DNA of 64,000 nt from the NCBI GenBank assembly GCA_002633025.1, contig NMRB01000227.1, positions 68,688-132,687 on the forward strand, given 5' to 3'. The DNA is from Notospermus geniculatus. Its lineage: Eukaryota; Nemertea; Pilidiophora; Heteronemertea; Lineidae. Each line of letters opens with the position of its first letter. Within the stretch, counting starts at the first letter, position 1. Shown piece after piece: positions 45,278 to 57,184 of the stretch. The translations under genes were made by a program, and so were the position numbers. The notes below the pieces were generated by a model. That model saw only the letters and a list, made by a program, of their open reading frames with translations. It searched no databases and was not told the DNA's origin.

Positions 45278-45839
45278 AGGGACCGTCTCAAAAATACCTT
45301 GAAGCCAAAGAAGTGTAATTTTTTTCACTTCTGTGATGACCCCCTCCCCCTCAGAAGTGAAATTTCGGCATCTAATTGGCTTCACTCATGGGTGGTATTA
45401 CACAAGCCTTACTAAACATAGGTAAGAAGAAAGGGACTAAACAAGTTGTTGATTAAAAACACAGTTTTAATTTGACTGACTTTAAAAACAGTATCCAGAG
45501 CAGTATTGTTTTGATATTAAAAAAAGAATTGACCTCATTCCCCCCCCCCCCATAANNNNNNNNNNNNNNNNNNNNNNNNNNNNNNNNNNNNNNNNNNNNN
45601 NNNNNNNNNNNNNNNNNNNNNNNNNNNNNNNNNNNNNNNNNNNNNNNNNATAATGAATGTAGTTTTTTTTTCATTATTTCTCTATTTTAAAGAAAGATGT
45701 AATTGTATTTTTTTAAAGAAATTCCATTAAGTCAATTTTTTTTCAAGAAGTGAAATGGTGATCATGAAGTTAGGCACCCCTCCCCCCAGTGAAAAAAATT
45801 ACACTTCTTTGGCTTCAAGGTATTTTTGAGACGGTCCCT
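45278..45839. mobile_element. Inverted-repeat element AGGGACCGTCTCAAAAAT containing a gap
   Basis: Arms agggaccgtctcaaaaatac / complement, continuing ttgaagccaaagaagtgtaa; ~50 bp each. A 12-C run and 94 N lie inside, so length and interior are uncertain. A distant cousin of the tip (ggggccatctcaaattatat) is seen inverted near 47933-47955. Confidence 0.8.
45556..45649. other. Assembly gap, 94 N, next to poly-C
   Basis: Preceded by 12 C and cataa. Sits inside the inverted-repeat element. Confidence 0.98.
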
Positions 45840-46109
45840 AAGCACCAGACAATGATTCGCAGAATGACTTTTTCAGCAGGCTTCTTTTTGCCGCATCTGA
45901 TGATCTGAAATCTGGTTTATTAAAAGAAGCCACGGCACAGACAGAAGCACTAAGAAGGAAGGAAAAGTAGGCCGTCTTCAGGTCGTCGCGACATTCAATT
46001 TGTTAAGAAGTTCATGGTATGAAGCTGATCCGTCTTAGGATAAGTCTGATGGCGGAATCTCAGGCTTTCTTCTTTGACACGAAACATCGCTTATTTCTGA
46101 TTTTTTTAA

Positions 46110-46372
46110 CCGCATGACTAGACCGATAGAGTTACGGTGTATATCAAACTTTAAAATTTATCTTTCGTCTCCACTTCGTAGATACGAAGTGGAAATCTAA
46201 AAATTCAAGATGCACCATAACTCTCCCGGTCTTACATAATACGCTAAAGGACGCACTGGCAACAGGGACATTTGTGGTAGCAACCATCTCCAGAAATACA
46301 TGTAGGTCCTGGAAATGAAGTTGAATTTCGTATTTCGTACTCCGTGTTTCGTTAGATTTGCAAAACCTCACT
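46110..46372. mobile_element. FB1 foldback element, left end missing
   Basis: Starts gcatgactagaccgatagag, passes the centre (tacgaagtggaaat) and ends …ttgcaaaacctcact with right flank AAT. Confidence 0.85.
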
Positions 46373-46379
46373 AATATCT

Positions 46380-48660
46380 GTTGAACCATGCACCCTGTAA
46401 TTCATGTAGATTTGTGTTCTCAACCCCTGTGTAGTTCCAAAACAAACATCGACCAACACTTTGAGATTTCTCTCCCACGACTTGAAAGTCAATGTAAAAT
46501 CTGTACAATCTAGCTTCATGAGGGAGTTCAGTTCTTACGATCGGCTTGTTAGGAATTATTGTCATGAAGGATCATCAGAACACCTTTAAGTGGTTGTCTA
46601 TTTGATAGGCCATGATTGTACATTCATCCATTTCCCTTGGCCTACTCATTAAGCGGCCAACTAGTTTTCTTTCTTCTGGACAAATAAGCGTTAATTGGTT
46701 CCAGTATTTGCCCTGCGTGTTTATACTCGCTAATGTACAGCGTGCGGACAATCCTCGTTGCTCCTAAAGAAAGTTTCACAGGGAGATGAGAGTGGTTGTT
46801 GATTGGTTTAAGGAAGTGTTTGTTTGACGACGGGTCCAACTTGCATTTTATTAGATAGGGGTGGATTTGGCAACCTCGTTCCCGGGGCTTGGCTTGCTCC
46901 TAGGTACTTGGCTGTGGCTCACCAAACCCTGGCACCGTGATCAGAACTACGTCATGTGATTGGAGTCGAAATAAGCGGAGTGATGAAAAAAACAGGAATT
47001 AACCTGTAAGACTGGTACCACGATCCTCCAGTAGGTGGCGTAGGAATGAAGAAAAGTGCAGAAACACTACAGAAGACGTTTTCTGACAGTACATGGCGTG
47101 TGAATTATCTCAATGCCTGTGAAAACCGCTCCGGCGCCGCAAACCGCAGCGGAATCCGTTGTAGTGGAAACAGGTCTGCGGTGGTGTGAAATTATCCGAA
47201 ACCCTGCGGAAGCCGCTGTAGTTGAAAAACGAACCGGAAGGAAACTAAGGAACAGAAAAAAGGTCATCTGGACTAACCGACGTATTTATGATACGTTATA
47301 TCAAATCATTTTCGCATCAGACCGCATGTTATTACAAATTGAAGAGCTTGACCGCGGCTAAGGGTATGAAGGTAAACCAATTACAGAGTTAGTAATATCA
47401 TTCCAGCGAGACAAAGTCAAAAGCTAACGTCAGTAAGATAAAGCGGATCTGGCTCCGCTGAGGTATAATCCGAAACTCTCAGAAGAAAGCGATTTGTCTG
47501 TTCGGTGGTGGGAATGGTCAAGAATCATTAGCCTCGTCCCGACATCCTGAGAATCTCTGGTCATTTACGGTCGTATCCTCCCTCAATGCCCTGAGGACAT
47601 CCACCCCGTTTCGGCGGATTGTAGGGACATTTACACGCCAGTTGTGTAACGTCGTCAGTTGTTGTAATTCAATCACATGTCATCTTTTTTGAAAAAATTG
47701 GCATCACCCTTTTTCAGGAGAATGACGTTTTTATATGCAGTCTTCAGACAGGAACAAGGTTCTGGCTACATTGGCCTACTATGGACTGTTTCAGTCACAT
47801 ATTTTTCTTTATCATGTTTCCATGCCTAACCCCCTACATGGGTGAAGCCAATGTTAAGTGCCCACTTCATCTTTTCAAGGGGAGATGGGGTCAGGGAAAA
47901 GATGAAGTCACTTCGTCTTTTTTGGCATCAATATAATTTGAGATGGCCCCTAAATGGGACATTCGCCAAAGACAACAGTGGAAACGCAAGCACTGATCAC
48001 GAGCTAATCATAAGAAGACAAACTGCTCTAAGTGCTCACTCCATCATGTCTCATGCTTGATAGACCCCACGACATCTCGTGGCAACCTACCAACCAATAA
48101 AAAATCTCGTAAAGTCCGTAAAATATCACCGAGGCATGAAATGAGGTGGGCTTCCTGCATCTCACGGTTAATCGGCTTTGGTCTTAACGACGGAAAGTAA
48201 ATCATGGTATTATGTTTTCCTGAATAGTTATCTTCAGGTCGTTAATGAAAGTTTGCAGAGGCTAGGCCAGGTATGGTATTTGGTGACATTGTCTCAATCA
48301 GGGTTTGGGCAGAGATGTGGGCGAATAAAGCACATGCCAAGCTTAGTGAATGGCGTTTGGGCCAGGGGTTTGAAATCACAACTGAAAATTCATCTTCAAG
48401 TAAAAAGCCTTCTACCATGCAATGTGAAACGGACACACAAAGTGCTACAGCTATAAGTAGTGTCAGCTTAAAGCTGAACTGCATGAACAAAAACTGGAGA
48501 TTCCAGCTTTGAAAAAAGACCACCACGCCACGGTGTGGTGATCAAAAGAGAAATATAAACGACCATAAGGCAGTTTCAAAGCACCTCCAGAACATGATAG
48601 ACTACCAGCCAATTTGGCGGCGCCACGGTATTAACCCCGAGTCTGTCGCTGGAGTAATAT
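46380..48660. other. Mostly unassigned
   Basis: A short hairpin lies at ~47866-47911 (acttcatcttttc / gaaaagatgaagt). Near 47140-47230 two diverged copies of gc(a)gcgga(a)…ccg(c)tgtagt(t)gaaa sit in an 82-codon frame (47113-47361). Nothing else supported. Confidence 0.4.
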
Positions 48661-48666
48661 CGAGAG

Positions 48667-49059
48667 ATGGCGTCCAAAGACGCCTTAGGCTCTGTCAATT
48701 GGACAATATCTATTGATGTGTCTACGCCTGAAATTGAATACAGTGACGCGGCCAAGCGGGCCGTTAGTCTATCATGTCCTGGGGGTGCTTCGAAGGGCAT
48801 TTGCACTTGCATAGACCACCATGCGGCGCTCTGGTATTCACGTAGTTCAGCTTTAACCTGGGAAAATCTGCTTCAAGTTTCTTTTCTCGGCAGCCATTTT
48901 CGCCGGGTTTTATGTTCGAAAAGTTGCAGAGCAGTGCAGATCAGAAGATGGACATTCGAGTTATCGACATCTCGAACGCGAGACACACATCACATCAAAT
49001 ATCAGATAATGAAACTCCATCAAAGGAACAATAAAGATTTAATAGCAATTCACGGCTGA
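48667..49059 (+). CDS. Hypothetical 130-aa open frame
   Basis: The start gagagATGGcg has a good eukaryotic context (purine at -3, G at +4). An aataaa lies inside the 3' end of the frame (49030). The protein has no family, signal peptide or repeat I recognise. The complementary strand is also open for 78 codons in part. Kept only because of start context and length; it could be chance. Confidence 0.15.
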   Translation: MASKDALGSVNWTISIDVSTPEIEYSDAAKRAVSLSCPGGASKGICTCIDHHAALWYSRSSALTWENLLQVSFLGSHFRRVLCSKSCRAVQIRRWTFELSTSRTRDTHHIKYQIMKLHQRNNKDLIAIHG

Positions 49060-49140
49060 TTTATTCGGGGAATACCTCGCCGCACGTAATATAATAATCT
49101 GTTATAAACTCATTTTCTCTTGTGATTTCTTCCAGGCGAT

Positions 49141-49305
49141 GCCAACCTGGTCATAGTGCCAGTCCCGGTTCTATACACAACCGTTGATGATCTCGTCTCA
49201 TCTTGATTGGGTTGTCCGCGGTGCCAACCTGCTATTTGTGCCGGTTCTGATTTTGAATCCAACCGCTAATGATCTCGTCTGCCGTACTGATTGAGTTTAC
49301 CTCGG
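49141..49305. repeat. 82-bp tandem duplication
   Basis: gccaacctg(g)t…gtgcc(a)…ggttct…aaccg(t/c)tgatgatctcgtct occurs twice, starting at 49141 and 49223. Confidence 0.85.
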
Positions 49306-50313
49306 GTCGCTTAGGTTAATAACAATACACGATAGCCATCTGGGTGCGGGCCAGCGGCGTGACGTCACCACGTAACTGACCTCTGGGTCCCGGTGATGTA
49401 ATATTTCTCTACGAATCAAATTATGCCATAACTCAATCTAGCCCCTCTTGCGTGAAAAACCCTGCTGTAAATTATCTTTTTAATTGCATTTGTGAAATTT
49501 ATTTGATTTGTTACAATACAATTTTCAACAAAGGGTTATGGCTTATAAATTTTCACGCTTCTTTGTAAATATAATCCCGGAAGCCTCGCAGCGATGAAAT
49601 GATTCAAGGGGCGCGGGTGATTGGACCACTTACCATTTGTGTCTGGGCTTTCGCGGCCTTGAAATGCATTTGCAATAAAATAACATCGTGATTGGAATAT
49701 TTTTAAGTTGATGAGGATATTTCGCTTCACTTAGTCATGTTCGACGACGACTAGTTCAGTTTCTGGAGGAGGTAGATGTGCATGTATGGAGAGAATTGAG
49801 TGTAGATATGGAGTGATATTCCTCGAAGCAATGGGGATAACTGAGACCCGATCTGGGAAAACCAGACACACAAGTTTCCCTGGAGGAAATGGTTAATGGT
49901 TACAGCAATGGTTACGCAACAAAGGCTGAAATCAATTGTGACCCGTGACAGCAAAAATGAGTTGGAATACGCCGGAAAGAAGACCCAAGATACCCAGGCT
50001 GCTTTTTCAAATGTTAAGGCGGTGGCAGACTGGCGCGTCCTGCAGGCGTTCCTCCATCCGTCGGATGTCGCATTTGAGGAAAGTGTTAATGGCCTTGATG
50101 AACCCGCACATTTCAAAAGCTAAAATAACTTCCGTAACAGGTAAACAGCAGCAGATCAATGCACAGGCAATCTGACAGCCCTTGTTGATCATTTAGCGAC
50201 ATCCAATGAGTTTTCCTAGACCGACCGCTCACAAATAAAAATGTAACGCGTGACTTTTCCTGTTCAAAACTATTGTAGGCTATCTTATTGGTCGTCAAGT
50301 CCCAAGTAAACCT

Positions 50314-50420
50314 GGGACCGTATGCATAAAACATCTTAAGTGTAAAATTTCCCTTATCTTTTGTGTGCAACAATAGTTTAAGGGAAATTTTACACTTAAG
50401 ATGTTTTATGCATGCGACCC
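50314..50420. mobile_element. Hairpin element in a copy-1-only segment
   Basis: Arms gcataaaacatcttaagtgt … aaaatttccctta and their complements are ~40 bp each. It is the left part of 50320-50557 (238 bp), absent from copy 2, where ggacc is followed directly by ttatgtaag. Confidence 0.8.
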
Positions 50421-50890
50421 CTGTTCGCCCGTATGGGATTCCAGTGTACATGTACAATTTCATTTTTCACCCACTGAACCCCGAAGGTTGGCCATTCATT
50501 AAACCCCATGAGATACAATGCGATGCGGTTAATAGTGGCGACTTCGTACATGTATCCTTATGTAAGAACGTCTCGTTGGTGGGCTGACCTGTTGAAATCA
50601 CCATGTTGGTCATTTCGATGCGCAATATTCAGGACTTTGTACTCGAGGGGCGAGTCAGATGTCCAACAGATGTCCAAACCGCCAAGGTGTGTAAAATTCC
50701 GCAACAAGGACTCAGTAGAATGGAAATAAAATTCAACACCTCGAGTTGGACGAATTTTATGGAATAGCCAACCTTGCCTTGCGTCGATGCGAAAATCTTG
50801 CAAATCTCACATCGTGACTGGATCTTCCTGAACTGTCAAATTCTTCGTCGAGTCGAGGTAGGTCGATCGAAAGACATTAGGCAGTATGAA

Positions 50891-51453
50891 TAGACCCCTT
50901 GCTAAAGTCGGCCGTTTTGTCCCAGAGGGTAGTAACAAACACTGAATGTACAGTGAATGTACACTACCGATGTACAGCATGTTTTAAAATCTGCAAAAAC
51001 ATAAAAACGTGCCTGAAGATGTATAACATAACCACCAGTAATATAACATTAATGTGCACTGAGCCTTGGCTTACTTTTGGTAAAATAGTAATTCAGGAAA
51101 GAAAAAAACAGACTTTTATTGCTTACCCAACCTTGGGTCCAGGTTTATGAATCATCATGTTTCACACTGTGGGATAGGAGCCTGGAAACCTGGAGATGAG
51201 GTTTGTCCTAAACGGGCATGATAAAAGTCTTTTAAAATTTTTTGTGTGAAATATCTTCACAAATTTCAGACTGGGCACATTTCATCACATATGTAGCATT
51301 GCTGAACAGGTGTTCATTTTGGAACTTTTCATAGAAGTTTTGCGTAATTGCAGGTTTCAAAACATGCTGTGCATCAATGGTGTACATTCACTGTACATTC
51401 AGTGTTTGTTATTACCCTCTGAGACAAAATGGCCGACTTTAGCAAGGCGTCTA
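50891..51453. mobile_element. Inverted-repeat element present only in copy 1
   Basis: 563 bp with ~105-bp inverted ends: tagaccccttgctaaagtcg … versus complement of tagacgccttgctaaagtcg…. Copy 2 (around 60497) reads gaatagtttactgg with no element. The right junction has ~5 extra bases (aacca), so the exact duplication is unclear. No coding. Confidence 0.88.
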
Positions 51454-52075
51454 TAGAACCAAGTTTACTGGCAGTTCCTTTGCTTTCTTCCTGATTGTAC
51501 AGATGAGTTTGAAGGTTCTGTACATAACTGAATCATGAAGTTGCAGATGTCGGCCAGTCAGGCAAGTTGAATATAGCGAAGAAAGAAAATTTGATATCGG
51601 ACGATTTTTCAAAAATTCTGAAAAAAGTGATTTTATAAAATGTCATTTTTCTCTTGATTAATTAATATTGATTTTTTTTCCAAAACACCATGGTTCTGTG
51701 CCCAACATGTTACGACAGATTGGGTGCTGTAGTTCCAATCGTTTTTTATATATTTAGGAAAACTTGCTGTCCTTTTACTTTCCTACAAGAGTGCGTGTAC
51801 CAGTACCATGAACACACAGATTCATAACACGTATTGACTGCATCGACTATCGTGTCGACTTCGTCCTGATGCAGCCATTGATTCAAGGATCACATCTGTA
51901 TTCCGTCTCCGTTCGGTAGAATTTCGTCCAGGAGTCGTTTCACTGACCAATAACAATAATCAGCCGGTGTAACAACCCTACATGACGAGATAAAAAGTGA
52001 TAACTCGGTGTAACATATGTTTATTGCCCACTCGCTAGATAAATCACATTGATATTACTCGAGCCCATCGTTACT

Positions 52076-52450
52076 GCCATTTTCTCCGCCCTTTTGGGCT
52101 GATGCAGGACAGTTTTTTCCAACGCGAACATGATCTAGTACTAGCCACCCTGCTCTGTACTTTGTGATTTGCGAAACATCACTATTGTCCACTCGCAAGC
52201 CATTCAACCCACACGAAACGCGGTCTGTCTTCGACACACGCCATTTTCTCCGACACTTTTGGGCAAATGCAGGAGACTTCTTTTCCAACCCGAACATAAT
52301 CTAGTGCAATGTACTTGCCACCCTCTGTACTTTCTGACACATGTTTGGCACGAAATGACGATTCGCACTCCTACATTGTAGCCTTCATAAATTTCGTCTA
52401 CGCGCGAGCCGTTGAACCCACACGAAACGCGGACTGTCTTCGACACATGT
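52076..52450. repeat. Interleaved A-B-A-B repeat
   Basis: Block A (ccattttctccg…ttttgggc..atgcagga…) at 52076 and 52241; block B (gccattcaacccacacgaaa…ctgtcttcgacaca) at ~52199 and ~52405. Copy 2 equivalent: 61108-61495. A gatttgcgaaacatcacta fragment at 52166-52184 resembles an FB1 tip. Confidence 0.8.
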
Positions 52451-53207
52451 CGTTAGATGCATAACTGTCATTAAGGGTCATTGCAGACTGATACACCCTG
52501 TAGTTATCTGAGACAGCGACAAGCTGCAACACGAGAGGGTGTAATTTGCAGGAAGACAAAGCGGGGGTCACGTCGTTAGTCGTCTGATGGCGTTTACTCT
52601 TGTGCAGGAAAAAAATAAATTGCTATGCTATTTTCTGGGGGATACTTTACGATGTATGATTAGACACTGCCGATGAATTGCCGTTGCAACGCCCGATGTC
52701 GAAGAAAATTGCGTCATTGCATTTTGACGTCACTTTTAACCCATGCATTACCTTCATACAGTCAACCCAATATACTGGACCTTCCCCCTCCTAACGTCCA
52801 GTAATAGCCAAAGCTAAGCTATGGTAGACAGTGAATGTCTCTGGTTTCTGATAATTCTTGAGTTCTCAGTGTTTTCTTTCTTTTCTTTCGCAGGTAAGTC
52901 AACTTTCCATGATTCTGAGAACACTATGGTAAGAAGCTTTAACCTTTCTAATAAAGATGGTGGCCTACTAGTTCTCCCACTCAAGGTCAACCATACCGCA
53001 TGCTCGTTCCAATTTTCTCAGGAAAAGGGGTCCTTTTCGGCAGCACTGTTGGGGAAAAAATTCCCGAAAAACACTTCAAATAGGGGTACTTTGAATGACT
53101 TTTCTCCCGAAAAATTCTTTAAAAGGGGGTCAAAAGGTTCTCTTCCCGAAAAAATAATAAAAAGGGGTATGAAAGTCCTGTTCTCAATCCCAGCGATGTT
53201 ATCCCTT

Positions 53208-53380
53208 CCTTGGTTCCTTCAATTAGGGGGTCCAATTGCATGAAAAATACCGAAAAAAGGGGTGAAAATATCTTGGTTCCTTCCATTAGGGGGTCTAATT
53301 GGATGAAAAAAGCCCGCAGAAAGGGGTGGAAAATTTCCCTTGGTTCCTTCCATAAGGGGGTCCCTTTCAAACTAAGCAAC
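53208..53380. repeat. ~66-bp tandem repeat (cttggttccttccattaggg)
   Basis: Three units start cttggttccttc at 53209, 53273 and 53339, each followed by …gaaaaaa…aaaggggtg. Copy 2: ~62251-62420. A 140-codon frame here (52821-53243) is broken in copy 2, which argues against coding. Confidence 0.85.
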
Positions 53381-53641
53381 AAGCATATGACCCTAAAATT
53401 GAGGAGGAGGGGGGGGATACATGGCGGAAGGGGGCAGGAAACGGAACGATGTTGTTAGCTTATCTGACGTCATGCAGTGAATACCGAATGCCAGTCACAG
53501 TGCTTCGGGTTGATTAACGTGTTGTCTCTAGCTGGCGGGGCGCTGCCATTTGTTTCGGAGTCTCCTTTGCCGTTCTGCCCTCGAATGTTTAGGTAAAAGG
53601 ATGGATCTCCTCTCAATATCAGGTCGGGGGAGCAGGTTGTA

Positions 53642-53857
53642 TTAAAGGAGCACGGTATTGGATCTCAAATGCGTTATTTGACTGCCGACGTAGAGGGAGC
53701 TACCTAGCGGCAGTAAGACGAACTACAAAAATGCATTACAAAATGTACGTCGTACTAAATCGGTTCAATTCGCCGACAATTTTGTTGGTCCCTGGGTTGG
53801 AGAGTGGCGCGGTGGCGCCGGCTGTCGAGAAAAAGTGGCAATGCCATACTCCTTTAA
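53642..53857. mobile_element. TTAA element, family T1 (in duplication copy 1)
   Basis: TTAAAGGAGCACGGTATTGG … gccatactcctttaa. Its right TTAA (53854-53857) is also the left TTAA of the next element. Confidence 0.9.
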
Positions 53858-54570
53858 AGAGGAACGGACCCCTTCAAATATAATGACTATTTTTGCTGTT
53901 CCAAATGGGTTTGACACCACTCTATAACTGGCAAAAATTTGGTGAAAAAATCTCAGCTCATTTTCAAACTACACACAAAAATGTATTTCTCAGAATTCAA
54001 ATTTCCCGCTCAATTAGTGATGTCATACCTAGAACCATTTCTATAGTCATCCATTGTGAAATGTACCAAATCTTTATCCTGGAGAGCCTATCAAGTGCAC
54101 TTTCTGACTCAAAGTGTTGATTTAGGAGGAATAGTCCAAAGTAAACACTAACTGCCTCAGGAAGGGTATTATTATTCAACAAACTGTCGAGCTTGACTAA
54201 GATATCAAAATCTCTAAATATGGTATTTTCAATTATATCTGAATTTTCACCTGAATTTCAGGTGTAAAGATCCCCACATGGCTAACTAATTGATTTTCAA
54301 TCACGACAACGTGGTTGACATAGAAATTTTCCTGTCCAGCTGTCTTAGATACAGGTATAGCACATTTTGCAATGGTCACTATATTGTAATGGGTCTCTGA
54401 ATGACATCACTAATTGAGCGGGAAATTTGAATTCGAAAATTACATTTTGGTGTTTATTTCGAAAATGGCTGGAAATTTTCAAATAAACTGTTGTGAGTCC
54501 TGAAGTGATATCAAAAGGCATTTTGAGGTGTAGGTAGCCCAGTTTGGCTGGCAAAGTGGTCAGTTCCCCT
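53858..54570. mobile_element. 713-bp TTAA element with empty site in copy 2
   Basis: Tips AGAGGAACGGACCCC / complement of AGGGGAACTGACCAC; inner arms extend for hundreds of bases (caaatttcccgctcaattag and complement). TTAA at 53854-53857 and 54571-54574. Copy 2 has a single cctttaaattctaaacc at the matching place (63131-), i.e. one TTAA and no element, which confirms insertion and duplication. No transposase frame. Confidence 0.92.
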
Positions 54571-54744
54571 TTAAACTCTAAACCCCCACTGTTGACAGTC
54601 AAAATTCTCGTCAAATTTGCCAAGCTTACATACGAGCATACATGTATCTTGTATTTAAAGGAAAAATACTTGTGACTCACCTACTTGTAGTTGTACATGT
54701 ATGTACTTGTATGCCCTAAATCTGAATCTAAATCCTAAATCTCG

Positions 54745-54830
54745 GATCTCGGCTCTTGGCTCTCTGATCCGTTGGCTATCGGCTCTTTGGCTCTGGCTCT
54801 CTGGTTCTCTGGCTCTTGGCTCTCAGATTA
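54745..54830. repeat. ggctct simple repeat
   Basis: Repeated ctcggctctt/ggctctctgg words. Copy 2 at ~63315-63402. Confidence 0.85.
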
Positions 54831-54832
54831 GG

Positions 54833-54920
54833 GTGTCCGTATTCATAAACAGGCCAATGTACAAACTAGCAACCAACTAACCTATATGTAACAAGCTTTT
54901 ATGAATAATATAGGCCCTGC
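54833..54920. mobile_element. Small MITE relic, gtccgtattcataaa tips
   Basis: gggtgtccgtattcataaac and the complement of gggcctatattattcataaa. Copy 2 at ~63406-63482. Tips recall the GGxCCGTATTC group. Confidence 0.6.
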
Positions 54921-55240
54921 TCATCGGCAGCGGGCATAAATACGCCGTATAAATTTTACTGTCTTTTTACCAGTAAGGGGACTGCTCAAAAACATGGTTT
55001 TTAAATCTCGTTCAATTGGGAATGTGTTTTGGTGTTTATGAGACTCCTGCAGCGAAGAGGCGTATCACAGACCGAACTGGGGATGTTCCTTTGAAAAGGT
55101 GACCGTTTCAGGCAACACAAAGGACCCCTCACCGGAAAACTCAGATGTACGCTCAGAAATGACAGACGTATGGATGAGCACATCGCATCAAGCCTCCGGT
55201 CAATGTCCAACGACTAGCCATCAAAAGAGCTAGCCTATTG

Positions 55241-56158
55241 TAAGTTCATTAAAGACAAAGGCTCCTCGGCGCTGCGCTACACGTTAGCCATTGTCGTGAT
55301 TGTTCTAGCCAAAGAGTTGTAAATGCTGTCATGATCCACACATATCACTGAGTTTTATAGATTATCAATGGCCCGCCAGAGAATACAGGGATTTGTGTAA
55401 GGCGAGCTATTGATTTTGTGATTCGTATGAAAGGCGCCCGGAGACGCTGTGATGATTGTCTTGTTTTAGAACAGAAGGCTGTTGGCTGTTTCAAAGAAGT
55501 CCTGTCGGTAGTCAAGTGCACGACGTGTTGTAACTGAAGTCGTACCTCCGCTGCTATAATGGACATTTTTGCATTAGGTCCATGGCATGTCCATCAGGCA
55601 ACTCCTCGATCTATAGCCCCTTTGATCAAGTGTTACATCTGCCAGTGTTTCTGTGTGTCCCTTTATTGTTTTGGAAACACAGGCAAATAGATCGACACGT
55701 TTCTCTGTGTGTGCCCTATTGTCAAGTCGCAGCTTATTCCGTCAGACAATAGGAAGGGAATATGAATATGAACCCTGGCCTCGAACTGACTCCGTGTAAA
55801 AAGGCTTATGTCTGAGATGAAGTAAGGTCTAATCCTTCTATTGTTCGGACAGAGAATAGACCCCTGATAATACAACCTACCCACTTGACCGAAACGTGGG
55901 CCCTTGTTTTGAACTTGCATGAAGGGACCAAGTTGCACGGTACCCCATGAGTTGCTCGGACGTCATCTGTCATGTCTGTGAAGGCTTCCAATTCTACTGA
56001 AGATGGAGACGGTGCGATTTTTGTCATTCCGTCGTGTGCCCGTCCGTTGTCTGTTGATAGCGTACAATACAAATGAAATGTGGAGTCTTAGAACGGTTTT
56101 CAGTATTGGATATTCGCGATCGAGCAAGCAGGCTGCTCTTTGGTAAAAAGGCATCATT
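55241..56158. other. Unshared region of the 9.7-kb unit; one dispersed repeat
   Basis: 55656-55755 is a copy of the dispersed repeat at 15155-15256. Otherwise unassigned. Confidence 0.5.
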
Positions 56159-56538
56159 AGTGAAGTTTCGCAAATCTGACCGTACACGAAGTGCGAAATA
56201 CGAAATTCAACTTCATTTCCAGGACCTAATGTACTTCAGGAGATGGTTGGTACCACAGATGTCCCTGCTGCCAGTGCGTCTTTTAGCATATCATGTAAGA
56301 CCGAGTGAGTTATGGTGCATCTTGAATCGTAGCTACGAAGAGGAAACGAAATATAAATTTCAAAGTTTCAAATAGCCTACACGGTAACGCTATCGGTCTA
56401 ACGTCATACGCTAAAAGATGCCCTTGCAGCAGGCGGTATTTGTGGTACCAACCATCTCCTGAAATACATTACGTCATGAAAATGAAGTCCAATTTCGTAT
56501 TCGTACTTCGTGTTTCGTGAGGTTTGCGAAACCTCACT
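56159..56538 (-). mobile_element. FB1 foldback element, complete, inverted
   Basis: AGTGAAGTTTCGCAAATCTG … ggtttgcgaaacctcact. Flanks ATT and ATG. 380 bp. Arms are swapped relative to 27067-27440 (taggtcctgg is on the left here as its complement). Confidence 0.9.
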
Positions 56539-56539
56539 A

Positions 56540-57019
56540 TGAATATTCAAGGCGTTGAGAGTTGCCACCACCATGACCACTACTCTTTCATTTGATGCTC
56601 CAACTTTAGTTCGTCAGCTACAGATTGAGCTCGCCCGAGCCAGTTGGGGGTGGGGAAGGGTCGCGATGACGGCTTCAGTCCACGTGCTGTGGGTTTTGAT
56701 ACCGTGAACTGCACGCGTGAGGTCATGCATTACATGAAATTGAATTCCTAAAGTGTTTGCATGTCATCTTACACTGTATTATGCATCCGTGAGTCAATGG
56801 TTTTGAGTTCGGTCAAAATAAAAGTCAAGTATTGTTTCCTATAGTTTTGACGATTTTATTCCGCTAATTTTGATTAATACAACCCATGTCAAGGGTGCAA
56901 CGGTTTCAAGTGGGTTAATTAGTACGCATGACCGAATGGTTGGATATCATTTTGTTTAAGTGCGCTCTAAACTTCACGAGAGCACTTAGGACTGAGTTCA
57001 TGGCTTGAACTTGAACTTG
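56540..57019. other. Unassigned sequence
   Basis: Nothing supported. Confidence 0.5.
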
Positions 57020-57181
57020 CAATGGGGACCCCAGCCCACTGCCTCAATAGGTGTCAGTAGTGGTTAAAACTATTGAAATGAAACTGACATCCCGGTCCTG
57101 ATCAATTTCCCAACAAATGGCTTCCATTGTATATGACCGGGTTTAGGTGTGCTGCCCTCTATCGAGCTAAGATCCCCATTG
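57020..57181. mobile_element. MITE with CAATGGGGA tips, best copy
   Basis: caatggggaccccagcc … gctaagatccccattg; 162 bp. Relatives at 21143 and 18918. Confidence 0.85.
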
Positions 57182-57184
57182 ATT

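Larger units (their letters stand above)
49502..55240 (+). repeat. Segmental duplication, copy 1
   Basis: Collinear with 59185-64000 in the same orientation, from tatttgatttgttacaatac to aaaagagctagcctat. It differs by scattered substitutions and discrete insertions. Copy-1-only segments: 50320-50557, 50891-51453, 53858-54570. Copy-2-only segments: 59644-59763, 62456-62693, 63754-63931. No gap is involved. The unit would be ~9.68 kb if the unshared 55241-59184 belongs to it. Confidence 0.93.

Noticed and set aside
52821-53243. 140-codon plus-strand frame with a hydrophobic start
   Set aside because: It is interrupted in copy 2 and runs into a ~66-bp tandem repeat. A cag|gtaagt at 52892 looks like a donor, but no partner exon is seen.
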